38,274 bases of DNA. It comes from an uncultured bacterium (GTDB taxonomy: Bacteria > Patescibacteriota > Minisyncoccia > Phycocordibacterales > PALSA-1337). The DNA lies in contig CAIMKX010000047.1 of the NCBI GenBank assembly GCA_903842025.1, forward strand, positions 1 to 38,274, read 5' to 3'. This document shows, piece after piece, positions 9,539 to 18,254 of the stretch. Within the stretch, counting starts at the first letter, position 1; each line of letters begins with the position of its first letter. The position numbers and the translations under genes are program-made. Below the pieces are notes generated by a model. It made no database searches, was not told where the DNA came from, and saw nothing but the letters and a program-made list of their open reading frames with translations.

Positions 9539-9928
9539 ATGACTGAAAGACTTGAGAAATTGAGCCCAGAAAAACTGCTCAAGGTATTCAACACCTTGAT
9601 CAGGAGTGGCCAATGGAAGTTGCACATTGAAAGCAGATTCCTGATCCGTGTTAGGAACGTCGAAAATAATTAGCTTTATTGTCCTCTTAGCGCCGCCTAT
9701 TTCAAGCTGAGCGGCGGTAAAGAGATCGGCAGTTGCTTTACCATGCCGGAACTTGTAAATAACTACGGCATGGCAGAAAGCAACGTTGTTGAATTCGCCC
9801 ACGCCATTGATGCCTGCGACGTCGGCAAACATTTCGATCCAGATCTTCGGATCAAGATCTTGGAAGCTTTGGGTGCATCAAGATCTGTCATAGAAGAAAA
9901 CACGCGGCTATTCCCTAAAGTGTTTTAA
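9539..9928 (+). pseudogene. Small conserved-looking ORF interrupted by one in-frame TAG at 9671-9673
   Basis: MTERLEKLSPEKLLKVFNTLIRSGQWKLHIESRFLIRVRNVENN*LYCPLSAAYFKLSGGKEIGSCF... stays in one frame; AAAGGA RBS before 9539. Confidence 0.6.
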
Positions 9929-9948
9929 AAAGCACAAGTCGGACATAC

Positions 9949-9974
9949 GGGCGATCACATGATCGCCTTTTTTT
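9949..9974 (+). terminator. Rho-independent terminator
   Basis: ggcgatc acat gatcgcc ttttttt. Confidence 0.85.
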
Positions 9975-9975
9975 A

Positions 9976-10698
9976 TCAGACTATTTTCAGCTTTCTCCTT
10001 AGCATTTTCCACTCCGGCATCTTTTCCGCCACCAAATTCCAAAAGTCCTTTGAATGATTCATTTCCTTCAGGTGGCATAATTCATGTACGACAATGTAAT
10101 CCTGAACGGCTGGCGGCAGAAAAACAATTTTGTAATTAAAACTAATATTTCCTCGATGCGAACAACTTCCCCATCTCGATTTCTGATTCCTGATCGTGAT
10201 CTTATTGTAAACCAAGTTGTAATGTTCATTGAAATGTTTCAATCTGGCCGTTACTAGTTCCAGAGCTTTGGCCTTGTTGTCCCTGAATTGGGTGCGGTTC
10301 TGAGTCCTCAGCAATGAACAGCCGGCGGACACCGGATGTTTCTTGAAATATTCCACTTTTTTGTTTATCCAATCACTTTTTCTCTCGACAAATCTTTTGA
10401 TCAGGAATTCGGGGATTAACCGTGAAGCAGTCACTTTCACTTCCCCAGTTGGATAGACAGTAATTCGCATGTGGCGGGCACGCGGGCTGCGGATGATTGA
10501 GTATTCAAAAATCCCCCGTCCCTTCGCTTCGCTCAGGGCCACCCCCTTTTTCAAAGGGGGATCCTCCATCTGAAACGCGAGGCGATTCAAAAAAGGCCGC
10601 TTCTTAGAAGAATTTCCTTTTTCCAAAGCGTAATAGTTGGAGAGTCCCCCTTTGAAAAAGGGGGTGCCCCGTAGGGGCGGGGGATTTTTGTGATTCAT
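9976..10698 (-). CDS. YgjP-like (DUF45) metallopeptidase with a repeat-encoded N-terminal extension
   Basis: VVHELCHLKEMNHSKDFW (HExxH-like) and KSRWGSCSHRGNISFNYKIVFLP; residues about 4-64 encoded by the dispersed repeat at 10507-10689. Confidence 0.88.
   Translation of the reverse strand: MNHKNPPPLRGTPFFKGGLSNYYALEKGNSSKKRPFLNRLAFQMEDPPLKKGVALSEAKGRGIFEYSIIRSPRARHMRITVYPTGEVKVTASRLIPEFLIKRFVERKSDWINKKVEYFKKHPVSAGCSLLRTQNRTQFRDNKAKALELVTARLKHFNEHYNLVYNKITIRNQKSRWGSCSHRGNISFNYKIVFLPPAVQDYIVVHELCHLKEMNHSKDFWNLVAEKMPEWKMLRRKLKIV
10507..10689 (-). repeat. Family A palindromic repeat, copy 2 (183 bp = 61 codons), inside the YgjP-like ORF
   Basis: Homologous in reverse orientation to 5377-5570; two CCCCCTTTTTCAAAGGGGG cores at 10542-10560 and 10646-10664. 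Confidence 0.9.
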
Positions 10699-12599
10699 TT
10701 TTCTGGAATTCCTTTCTTAATATACCCCAGAAGCGCCCTCGCCAACTTGATCTCCGTCCAAGAAATGTTAGCTCCAACAATTGATTTCACTGGACCAAGG
10801 AACGGCGGCCTTTCGTCTTCTTGCCTCTGTCGGACTTCCTCCAAAGCCTTTTCCAACTTGGCAAAATGAATCGGCGATATTTCCTTTTTCAAATAGGAGA
10901 TCTCGCTCAACTTTAGAGGCTCCGGAACACCCTTGCCGCCTTCAAGCAATGTCTCAATCTGGTCAATAACCGTCTCTTCCTTGAGTTCCCTTTCCTTGGC
11001 CATTTCCGCCAATGATTTGCTGGCTTTGATGAGAAGAGCTGTTTTCTCATAGGTTGAAATTTTCGGCGGCTTTGGTTGTTTGATTCTCTTACTGTCTGGA
11101 CCTAATGAATGTAGAGGTGCCACTTTGGCCAGAAATTCATTCTGAGATTGAATGATATCCTTCTCGTCCGTGTAATCGTAAATCCTTTCGGCCTTGTCGG
11201 ATAATTCTCGCAAATATTTGTCATACACCAGAACGTCTGAATTAACCCGAAAAGCATTCTCATGGAAACCGAGAATAGCTAACCCTTTCAAGGTTCTAAC
11301 TCGAGAAAGCGCCACATAACCCATTCCCGGTTCAAAAGTCTTTGACAAATCAACTTCGACCGCGTCCAAGCTCATTCCTTGACTCTTGTGAACAGTAATG
11401 GCCCAAGCCAGTCTAAGAGGATACTGATTGAGCTCGGCTAATATTTTGCCGCCATCTTCGATCTGCCAAGTGGCTTTCTCGATCGTCACCAAGCGACCTT
11501 CCGGATGATCAGGCGTGGCCGCCGTTCTGATTATCGGATCGACATTCCAGCCGCAGGAAACAACAACACCAAGAGTTCCGTTGACATATCCTTTTTCGAA
11601 ATTATTCTTGACGCACATCACCCGTGCGCCTTTTTTTAATCGTAAACGCTCTGGAGCCAAACAAGACTTTTTAAGAGTTTCAACGAGAGGTTTTCTGCCA
11701 TGCGTGGTCATTTCGTAAATATTCTCAACCCCCGAGACTCTTCCAAGTTCGCGATCGTTTACAGAATCAACGTCGATATTGTGCGTGTACAGGCGCGTCG
11801 GTTCAACTATTTCGCTGACAGTTTCAACAATAGGTGCGCCGGCTTTCTGAATTGAATCAACCTGCTTTGAATTACTCAAACCAAATTCCGAAGCTTCCAG
11901 AGATTCCATTTCGGCCAGATCGACAACTTCCTCATAATCGGAAGAAGTCATCTTAATCGATCCGCCACTTTTCATCAGGTGGCGCTTTTGTAATTCCTCT
12001 CGCGCCCCTTCCGAAACTTCACCAGAACGAATCTCATTTAATATTGAAAGGATAGCGTCATTGGTCTGTCGGAAGTTCTCATGAAGATAGCAGACTGTGA
12101 AGTTCCCTTCTTTCCAAGAATTTGACTCGTAAATAAAATGTCCATCGGGTTCGCCCATTCTGGTAACCGGCGGAAGCTGGAAGAAATCACCGCAAAGGAC
12201 GACCTGAATGCCGCCGAACGGTCGATTGTCTTTCTTGATGTGACGAATGACGCGATCAACCAGATCAAAACGGAAATGGTGGAGCATTGAAACTTCGTCG
12301 ATAATAAGAACTTTGGCCTCCAGAACCTTTTTTTTGACATAAGATTTTTCGCTGATCTCCAAAATATCCTGCACGGACAAATGATCCTTGATGCCTATTC
12401 CTGTCCAAGCATGAATGGTCACACCGCCCATATGTGTGGCTGCAATACCCGTCGAAGCGGTCACGCCGACTGGCACGTCATGCTCTTTCAAATACTTGAT
12501 ATATTCATTTATGACAAAAGTCTTGCCGCTCCCGGCCGCGCCGGTCACGAAAACATTGCGTCCCATCTTCAAAATATTCAAGGCTTGCTTCTGGGTCAT
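10695..12599 (-). CDS. PIF1-like helicase/AAA ATPase
   Basis: FVTGAAGSGKTFVINEYIKYL; VLIIDEVSMLHHFRFDLVDRV; LVLCGDFFQLPPV-like; AITVHKSQGMSLDAVEVDLS; YVALSRVRTLKGL. Confidence 0.92.
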   Translation of the reverse strand: MTQKQALNILKMGRNVFVTGAAGSGKTFVINEYIKYLKEHDVPVGVTASTGIAATHMGGVTIHAWTGIGIKDHLSVQDILEISEKSYVKKKVLEAKVLIIDEVSMLHHFRFDLVDRVIRHIKKDNRPFGGIQVVLCGDFFQLPPVTRMGEPDGHFIYESNSWKEGNFTVCYLHENFRQTNDAILSILNEIRSGEVSEGAREELQKRHLMKSGGSIKMTSSDYEEVVDLAEMESLEASEFGLSNSKQVDSIQKAGAPIVETVSEIVEPTRLYTHNIDVDSVNDRELGRVSGVENIYEMTTHGRKPLVETLKKSCLAPERLRLKKGARVMCVKNNFEKGYVNGTLGVVVSCGWNVDPIIRTAATPDHPEGRLVTIEKATWQIEDGGKILAELNQYPLRLAWAITVHKSQGMSLDAVEVDLSKTFEPGMGYVALSRVRTLKGLAILGFHENAFRVNSDVLVYDKYLRELSDKAERIYDYTDEKDIIQSQNEFLAKVAPLHSLGPDSKRIKQPKPPKISTYEKTALLIKASKSLAEMAKERELKEETVIDQIETLLEGGKGVPEPLKLSEISYLKKEISPIHFAKLEKALEEVRQRQEDERPPFLGPVKSIVGANISWTEIKLARALLGYIKKGIPEK

Positions 12600-12620
12600 A
12601 ACGGGAAGTATAGCAGAATT

Positions 12621-14420
12621 TTACCCTTCAATATCCCTAATGAAACCCTGCGATTGTAACGACCAAAGCTTAGCATAAAGGCCATTCAAAGCCACCAATT
12701 CATCATGAGTTCCCTGTTCCAGAATCTTGCCGTGATTGACCACGACGATCCGATTCATTTTCCTAATCGTCGAAAGGCGGTGAGCGATGACAATGACGGT
12801 CTTGTTTTTCATCAAAGCCTCAAGCGCTTCCTGGATGAGAAGTTCCGAATGGGAATCCAAGCTGGAAGTCGCTTCATCAAGAATTAAAATTGGAGCATTT
12901 TTCAAAATTGCTCTCGCTATGGCAACGCGCTGTCTTTCTCCACCGGAAAGCTTGATGCCACGCTCGCCGACGAAGGTCTCATAGCCGAGCGGCAAGGCCG
13001 CGATAAATTCATGGCAATTGGCCAATCTAGCCGCTTCGATAACCTCTTTGTCAGTCGCGTTGGTCTTGCCGTATTTGATATTATCCTTGAGAGAGCGATG
13101 GAAGAGGATCGGATCTTGAGGGACGAAGCTGATCGCCTCGCGCAAACTACCTTGGGCGACTTTGCTGATATCCTGGCCGTCAATCTCAATGGAACCACTT
13201 TTAATGTCATAGAGACGGAGGATCAGCCGAACCAAGGTTGATTTGCCGGCCCCGGATGGGCCGATCAAAGCCACCCTTTCGCCTGGTTTGATGCCGAGAG
13301 AGATTCCGTCCAAAACATTCTTGCCAGAATGAAAAGCGAAGCCGACATCTTTGAGTTCGATGGCGCCGGCATTGACTTTGAGCGGCAAGGATCCCGGAAT
13401 ATCTTGGATCTCATGAGTAAGTTTCATTATCTCAACCATCTCTTTGGCGTCACCGAATGATTCGTATAGATCACGGAGGATGCGGCTCGAACCCCAGAAG
13501 TTGTCCATGAGGCCAACGATGTAGATCTGGATAAGGACGAATGTACCCACGGAAACTAGGCCTTCGCTCCAATACTTGATGGCCATGTAGAATATCAAGA
13601 ATTCGATGCCGACATTGAGAAAGGCCTGGATAGCGTCGATATAGTTGGAAACATTCCATTTATTTCTGAGAGCCGTGGTATGGGTGGTATTGGCTTCCTG
13701 AAAAACGCGAGATTCGTGTTCAAAACGGTTGAACATCTGGATGGTCGTGTGATTGGAAAGGCTGTCGGCCAAAGCGGCCGAGGCGCGGGATTCGACTTCG
13801 GCCGAACGGATATCGTAAGGTATCTTCCAACGGGAAAAAGCAAAGGAAAGGGCCAGGAAGAAAAGCATCCAGACGATGATGGCGATGGCGAAGAATCTTT
13901 GGGTTGACCAGAGGACGATGCAAATACCCAAGACTTTGACCAGAATGGGGATTATTTCATTCATCATGCGGTCGGTGACTTTCTCGAAGGAACGCATGAA
14001 GCGATTTATTCGTTGAACGAGAGAACCGCTAAATGTATTTGTGAAGAAAGAATAGGAATGACCGATGGCGTATTCATAGGCGCGCTGACGCAGACTGTTC
14101 ATGGTGTTGGCCTGCAAATGGACCATGGCAAAACTGTAGACTCGATAGCCAAGCCAGCCGATCGTATGCATTATGAGAATGAGAAAGATGGCGTGCAGAA
14201 GCTGCGGCACGGCCGTGACCGGATCGGGCCGACCGGCCAGAATGTCAAAGAAATTCTTGTAATAAACAGGAACGATCACGCTTGAAGTTACGACGGGAAC
14301 GATAGTCGTTATGAAAGCGATCAAAAAAGTCAGCCAATAGGGTTTGGCGACATTGTAATATTCCCGAAGGACATCCATGACGGTCACCTTAGGGTATTTT
14401 TCATTGTGAGACTTCATCAA
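12621..14420 (-). CDS. ABC exporter with fused TM and ATPase domains, MsbA/LmrA-like
   Basis: N-terminal 6-TM domain; [52 protein letters not shown]. Confidence 0.94.
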   Translation of the reverse strand: MMKSHNEKYPKVTVMDVLREYYNVAKPYWLTFLIAFITTIVPVVTSSVIVPVYYKNFFDILAGRPDPVTAVPQLLHAIFLILIMHTIGWLGYRVYSFAMVHLQANTMNSLRQRAYEYAIGHSYSFFTNTFSGSLVQRINRFMRSFEKVTDRMMNEIIPILVKVLGICIVLWSTQRFFAIAIIVWMLFFLALSFAFSRWKIPYDIRSAEVESRASAALADSLSNHTTIQMFNRFEHESRVFQEANTTHTTALRNKWNVSNYIDAIQAFLNVGIEFLIFYMAIKYWSEGLVSVGTFVLIQIYIVGLMDNFWGSSRILRDLYESFGDAKEMVEIMKLTHEIQDIPGSLPLKVNAGAIELKDVGFAFHSGKNVLDGISLGIKPGERVALIGPSGAGKSTLVRLILRLYDIKSGSIEIDGQDISKVAQGSLREAISFVPQDPILFHRSLKDNIKYGKTNATDKEVIEAARLANCHEFIAALPLGYETFVGERGIKLSGGERQRVAIARAILKNAPILILDEATSSLDSHSELLIQEALEALMKNKTVIVIAHRLSTIRKMNRIVVVNHGKILEQGTHDELVALNGLYAKLWSLQSQGFIRDIEG

Positions 14421-14456
14421 GTAAGTTTAGCAAGAGAAAGAGAGATAGTCACTTTT

Positions 14457-14675
14457 GTGTCATTCCCGCGAAAGTGCCCAGTAGGTAATTTTGCTAAATG
14501 AGGAATCCAGGATTAAACACTAATTGAAAATTTAAAAATCAAAATGGAAAATGACAATGCAAAATTCAAAATGAAATCGCACCCGTTTCAGACATTTTAC
14601 ATTTTAAATTGTCATTTTCCATTTTGAGATTTACCTTTTACATTACACTGGATTCCCGCTTTCGCGGGAATGACA
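14457..14675. repeat. Family B repeat (tcattcccgcga...), left copy, with a nested AT-rich inverted repeat
   Basis: gcccagtaggtaattttgctaaatgaggaatccaggat matches 17451-17489 inverted with one mismatch; outer arms tcattcccgcgaaag/ctttcgcgggaatga. Confidence 0.85.
14540..14626. repeat. Nested inverted repeat with caaaatggaaaatgacaat arms
   Basis: Arms 14540-14558 and 14608-14626 are exact reverse complements. Confidence 0.85.
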
Positions 14676-14695
14676 AACGAACAGCTTTTTGTAAA

Positions 14696-16600
14696 CTATT
14701 CAGCTTTCCTAATCCTCCCCGCTCTTAGCGCATTCCCTATCGGAATAAAATCTGTAAGGAAATTGTAGGCGGCCGCGCCGGCAGGGCCGATCACACCGAA
14801 GGTAACGAGGAAAAGGCCGAAAATATTGGTAACTGCCCAAATAGCAAAACATTGCCACATTATTTTCCTGACAGATTGTGCAGTCCGTATGATGATCGGC
14901 AACCGATTCAAGTGATCATGCATGATCGTAATGTCAGCGGCCTCAATGGCGGCATCTGAACCGATACCACCCATGGCGATCGAGACATCGACAAGGGCCA
15001 ATGAGGCGGCATCATTGACTCCGTCACCGATGTAACCGACGACTTCCGGGTCTTTTTCCCTTTCAAATTTGCGGACGAATTCAACCTTGGTTTCGGGCGT
15101 CATGTTGGCATGAGGCTTCTTGATGCCGAGTTCGGAAGCAACCAAAGCCGCGGCATGCTCATTGTCGCCGGTCAGCATATGCCACTCTTTGACGCCAAGA
15201 ACCTCCGTTTCAGCGATGATCTCCTTCATTCGCGGCCGGAGCTCGTCGGCATATGAGAGCAAACCGACAGCTTCCCCATTCAAAGCCAAAATGACCACGC
15301 CACGGCCAAAGTCTTTTTCTTTTTCAACCTCCTTTCTGATTTGATCGGAAACCAAGACATGTTCCTTGACCATGAATGAAAGGCGGCCAATGAGCATCTT
15401 GTCTTTTTCATGGCTGAATGAAACGCCCTGGCCGGATATTTCCTCGGAAGAATGCGGCGCGTGGATCTTGATCTTATTTTCTTCTAGGTATTGAACGATA
15501 GCTTTCGAAATAGCATGTTTGGATTCAGACGCACCCATACCGAATAACTCAACGGCTTTTTCCTTGGAACAATTCCCATAAGATTTAACATCTACAATTT
15601 TTGGCTTGCCTTTGGTTAAGGTGCCGGTCTTGTCCGTCAAGATATATTTCAGTCGCGACAATTGCTCAAAAGCGGCCGAACCCTTGACGATCACTCCGCG
15701 TTTGGCTGTTCTCGAAATAGCCGCCGTGAAGGCCAGCGGGATCGCCACGGCAATATCATCGGCACAGACAACGAGAAGAATCGAAAGAATTTCCCTCGAA
15801 TTCAGGTGGAATAGAAACATGATGACGGCCGCCAAGAGCGACAGCCCGATATACCACTCGGTAAACTTGTTGGCCGTTCTTTCGGCCGGACTTTTGTCGC
15901 GGCTAGCCTCTTCAACCAAACCAATAATCCTTGAAAGTGTCGTATCGGCGCCGATTTTTTCAGCCTTAACTATTAATGATCCCGATTCATTTATAGTTGA
16001 GGTGAAGACCTTGTCTCCGGCTTTCTTGCTGACCAATTCACTCTCGCCGGTCAAGGAAGATTCATCAACATCAGCCGTACCGGAAAGGACCGTTCCGTCG
16101 ACCGGCATCCGATCGCCATTCTCAACAATAACCAGATCGCCGATTTTGACCTCTTTGACATTGATCTCTCTCACCGTTTCACCGTCCTGAATACGAACCT
16201 TATCAGCGTGATATTTCATCAGGCTTTGGATAATCCTTTTGGCCCTTGCTTCGGTGATGCGATCAAAGACCCTGGCAAAAGCCAGCATCAGAGTGATGAA
16301 AGCAGCCGAAAACCATTCATGAGAAACTAAAGAGAATACCAAGGCAATCGTGGCCAAAAGATCCACGGAAATTGTCCTTTTGAGAATCGCTTTTGCGGCG
16401 CTTATGATAACGGGAATCAGGCCAATCAGAGAAAGCGTAATTAGGATTGTATCCGTCTGCGTTTCATGAAAAATAACGTGAGCCAAAAGAAAAATTACCG
16501 TTCCGACGATAAGAATAGCGTCGACAATATTCAAAGTATTTTCAAAACTAAAAATAGACTTCTCAGTGTGAGGAGCGAGCATGCCAATATTATAACCCAC
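14696..16600 (-). CDS. P-type ATPase, P1B-like, without the canonical CPx motif
   Basis: DKTGTLTKGKPKIVD, LTGESELVSKK, MLTGDNEHAAALVASELGI, GYIGDGVNDAASLALVDVSIAMG; TM6 reads VVCADDIAVAIPLAFTAA. Confidence 0.92.
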   Translation of the reverse strand: MGYNIGMLAPHTEKSIFSFENTLNIVDAILIVGTVIFLLAHVIFHETQTDTILITLSLIGLIPVIISAAKAILKRTISVDLLATIALVFSLVSHEWFSAAFITLMLAFARVFDRITEARAKRIIQSLMKYHADKVRIQDGETVREINVKEVKIGDLVIVENGDRMPVDGTVLSGTADVDESSLTGESELVSKKAGDKVFTSTINESGSLIVKAEKIGADTTLSRIIGLVEEASRDKSPAERTANKFTEWYIGLSLLAAVIMFLFHLNSREILSILLVVCADDIAVAIPLAFTAAISRTAKRGVIVKGSAAFEQLSRLKYILTDKTGTLTKGKPKIVDVKSYGNCSKEKAVELFGMGASESKHAISKAIVQYLEENKIKIHAPHSSEEISGQGVSFSHEKDKMLIGRLSFMVKEHVLVSDQIRKEVEKEKDFGRGVVILALNGEAVGLLSYADELRPRMKEIIAETEVLGVKEWHMLTGDNEHAAALVASELGIKKPHANMTPETKVEFVRKFEREKDPEVVGYIGDGVNDAASLALVDVSIAMGGIGSDAAIEAADITIMHDHLNRLPIIIRTAQSVRKIMWQCFAIWAVTNIFGLFLVTFGVIGPAGAAAYNFLTDFIPIGNALRAGRIRKAE

Positions 16601-17354
16601 TCAACCTTATCGCTCCATAGAGAACCGCCATACCCAAAATAGTCATAACTGTTGTCAGAAACTTGGGATGGGCATGATGACTTTCGGGAATGAGCTCGCT
16701 GGCGCCGATGTACAGGAAGAATCCGGAGAATAGAGCGAGAACAATGCTTAAACCCTGTTCAGGTAACTGGAAGAACATCGTGGAAATCACCCCCAAGACC
16801 GGCGCGACCGCCCCGGCAATCAGCCAGTGAAGCGCCTGTTTATTCTGGCCATGATTCTTGAGAATCATATTCACTGTGTTTATGCCATCAGAAAAGTCGT
16901 GAACCAAAACAGCGATTGCGACTATCACTCCGACAGCTGCCGAAACCTGAAAAGCCAGACCGATAGCCAAACCATCTAGGAAGCTGTGAAGAACTAAACT
17001 GCCAGCGCCCAATATTCCACGCCTGATTGCGTGCTCTTCGTGAGACTCAGGGGCTGATTCGAATGCTACCAAATCATGATGATCATGCTCGTGCGTATGG
17101 CCATATAAGAAAACCAATCGATCAAGGATAAGATAAATCAGAAAACCGCTGGCAATGATTGTGGTAATCGTCGAAACTTCGTAGAATTTTGAGCCAAGAT
17201 CGATAGATTCCGGAATAAGGTCGAAGAAAGCCACACCGAGAACTGCCCCAGCACTGAAGCCTAGAATCAAGTGCAATTTGTCCTTGAATCGCAGGGCGAC
17301 AAAACCGCCGATCATGGTGGAGACAAAAGCGGCAAGGGAGATGAGGATGATCAT
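16590..17354 (-). CDS. ZIP family metal transporter
   Basis: MIILISLAAFVSTMIGGFVALRF; HSFLDGLAIGLAFQVSAAVGVIVAIAVLVHDFSDGINTVNM; start trimmed because the upstream ORF extension lies in repeat family B. Confidence 0.9.
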   Translation of the reverse strand: MIILISLAAFVSTMIGGFVALRFKDKLHLILGFSAGAVLGVAFFDLIPESIDLGSKFYEVSTITTIIASGFLIYLILDRLVFLYGHTHEHDHHDLVAFESAPESHEEHAIRRGILGAGSLVLHSFLDGLAIGLAFQVSAAVGVIVAIAVLVHDFSDGINTVNMILKNHGQNKQALHWLIAGAVAPVLGVISTMFFQLPEQGLSIVLALFSGFFLYIGASELIPESHHAHPKFLTTVMTILGMAVLYGAIRLSGL

Positions 17355-17390
17355 GGTTAAAGCATAGCCGATTGCATAACGAAAAGCGAG

Positions 17391-17510
17391 TTTTGTGTCA
17401 TTCCCGCGAGTGCGGGAATCCAGGATGTAAAGATAACTGTTATTTGCTCCGATCCTGGATTCCTCATTTAGCAAAATGACCTACTGGGCGCCTTCGCGGG
17501 AATGACAACA
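17391..17510. repeat. Family B repeat, right copy
   Basis: tcattcccgcgagtgcgggaatccaggat ... atcctggattcctcatttagcaaaatgacctactgggcgccttcgcgggaatgaca. Confidence 0.85.
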
Positions 17511-17512
17511 CA

Positions 17513-17974
17513 TTACTCAATCTGCTCCGGCCCGTTCAAGATTATTTCTGCTTTCCCGTTATAGGACTTGATCAAGCCTTTAATCTTCACTTCCCTTTCA
17601 TAGCTTTTGATATCCTTGAATTTTTCCAAATCAGAGGCAAATATGACAGCGGAAAACGAACACGTTTGATAATTCTGACAGAAATCAAAAAAGGTAACGC
17701 CGCTTTTGGCGGTGAAAACCTTCAAGACCTTGCCTTTAATGGTTGCATTCTCGCCGATATGATTCGCCGCTTCGGTGTAATCATACTCGCCACCGTCGGG
17801 AAGATTGGAAATATTGTCGGAAGTAACTTTAGAGGAAGTTGAGTTTGGCTTGATGATCTCGTTTGAACCGGTTGACTTCAAAGTTAAAACGATCCCGATT
17901 AATATGACAACGGCTAGGATAGCTCCGCGAATAATGTAGGTTTTGTAATGAATAAATAGTTCTTTGTAGTTCAT
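17513..17974 (-). CDS. Membrane-anchored OB-fold-like protein
   Basis: N-terminal TM, then EAANHIGENATIKGKVLKVFTAKSGVTFFDFCQNYQTCSFSAVIFASDLEKFKDIKSYEREVKIKGLIKSYNGKAEIILNGPEQI. Confidence 0.75.
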   Translation of the reverse strand: MNYKELFIHYKTYIIRGAILAVVILIGIVLTLKSTGSNEIIKPNSTSSKVTSDNISNLPDGGEYDYTEAANHIGENATIKGKVLKVFTAKSGVTFFDFCQNYQTCSFSAVIFASDLEKFKDIKSYEREVKIKGLIKSYNGKAEIILNGPEQIE

Positions 17975-17989
17975 ATGATTTGAATTAGT

Positions 17990-18252
17990 TAATAAAATCC
18001 CCCGGCCTGTCGGCCACCCCTTTTACGTCTTCAGAAAATCCCCCCGTCCTTCGGATATCGCCTTTATCTTCCAAAAAATCCCCCGCCCCTACGCTTCGTA
18101 ACACCCCTTTATGCCTTCAGAAAATCCCCCGTCTCTTCGCTTCGCTCAGAGCCACCCCCTTTTTCAAAGGGGGTGGCCGACAGGCCGGGGGATTTTTTGA
18201 AGGCATAAAGCGGGTTCCTCGTAACATAGCGGAGGCCAGGGGATTTTCTGAA
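17990..18252. repeat. Array of repeat family A end-modules (several aaaatcccccg... units of about 40 bp plus one core hairpin)
   Basis: aaaatccccc recurs four times in one direction, followed by inverted gggggatttt / ggggattttctgaa; core at 18155-18173. Confidence 0.85.
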
Positions 18253-18254
18253 TT

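Noticed and set aside
16590-17474. Full-length 294-aa ZIP protein start
   Set aside because: The first 40 residues are translated from repeat family B; the ZIP-like sequence begins at M (17354).
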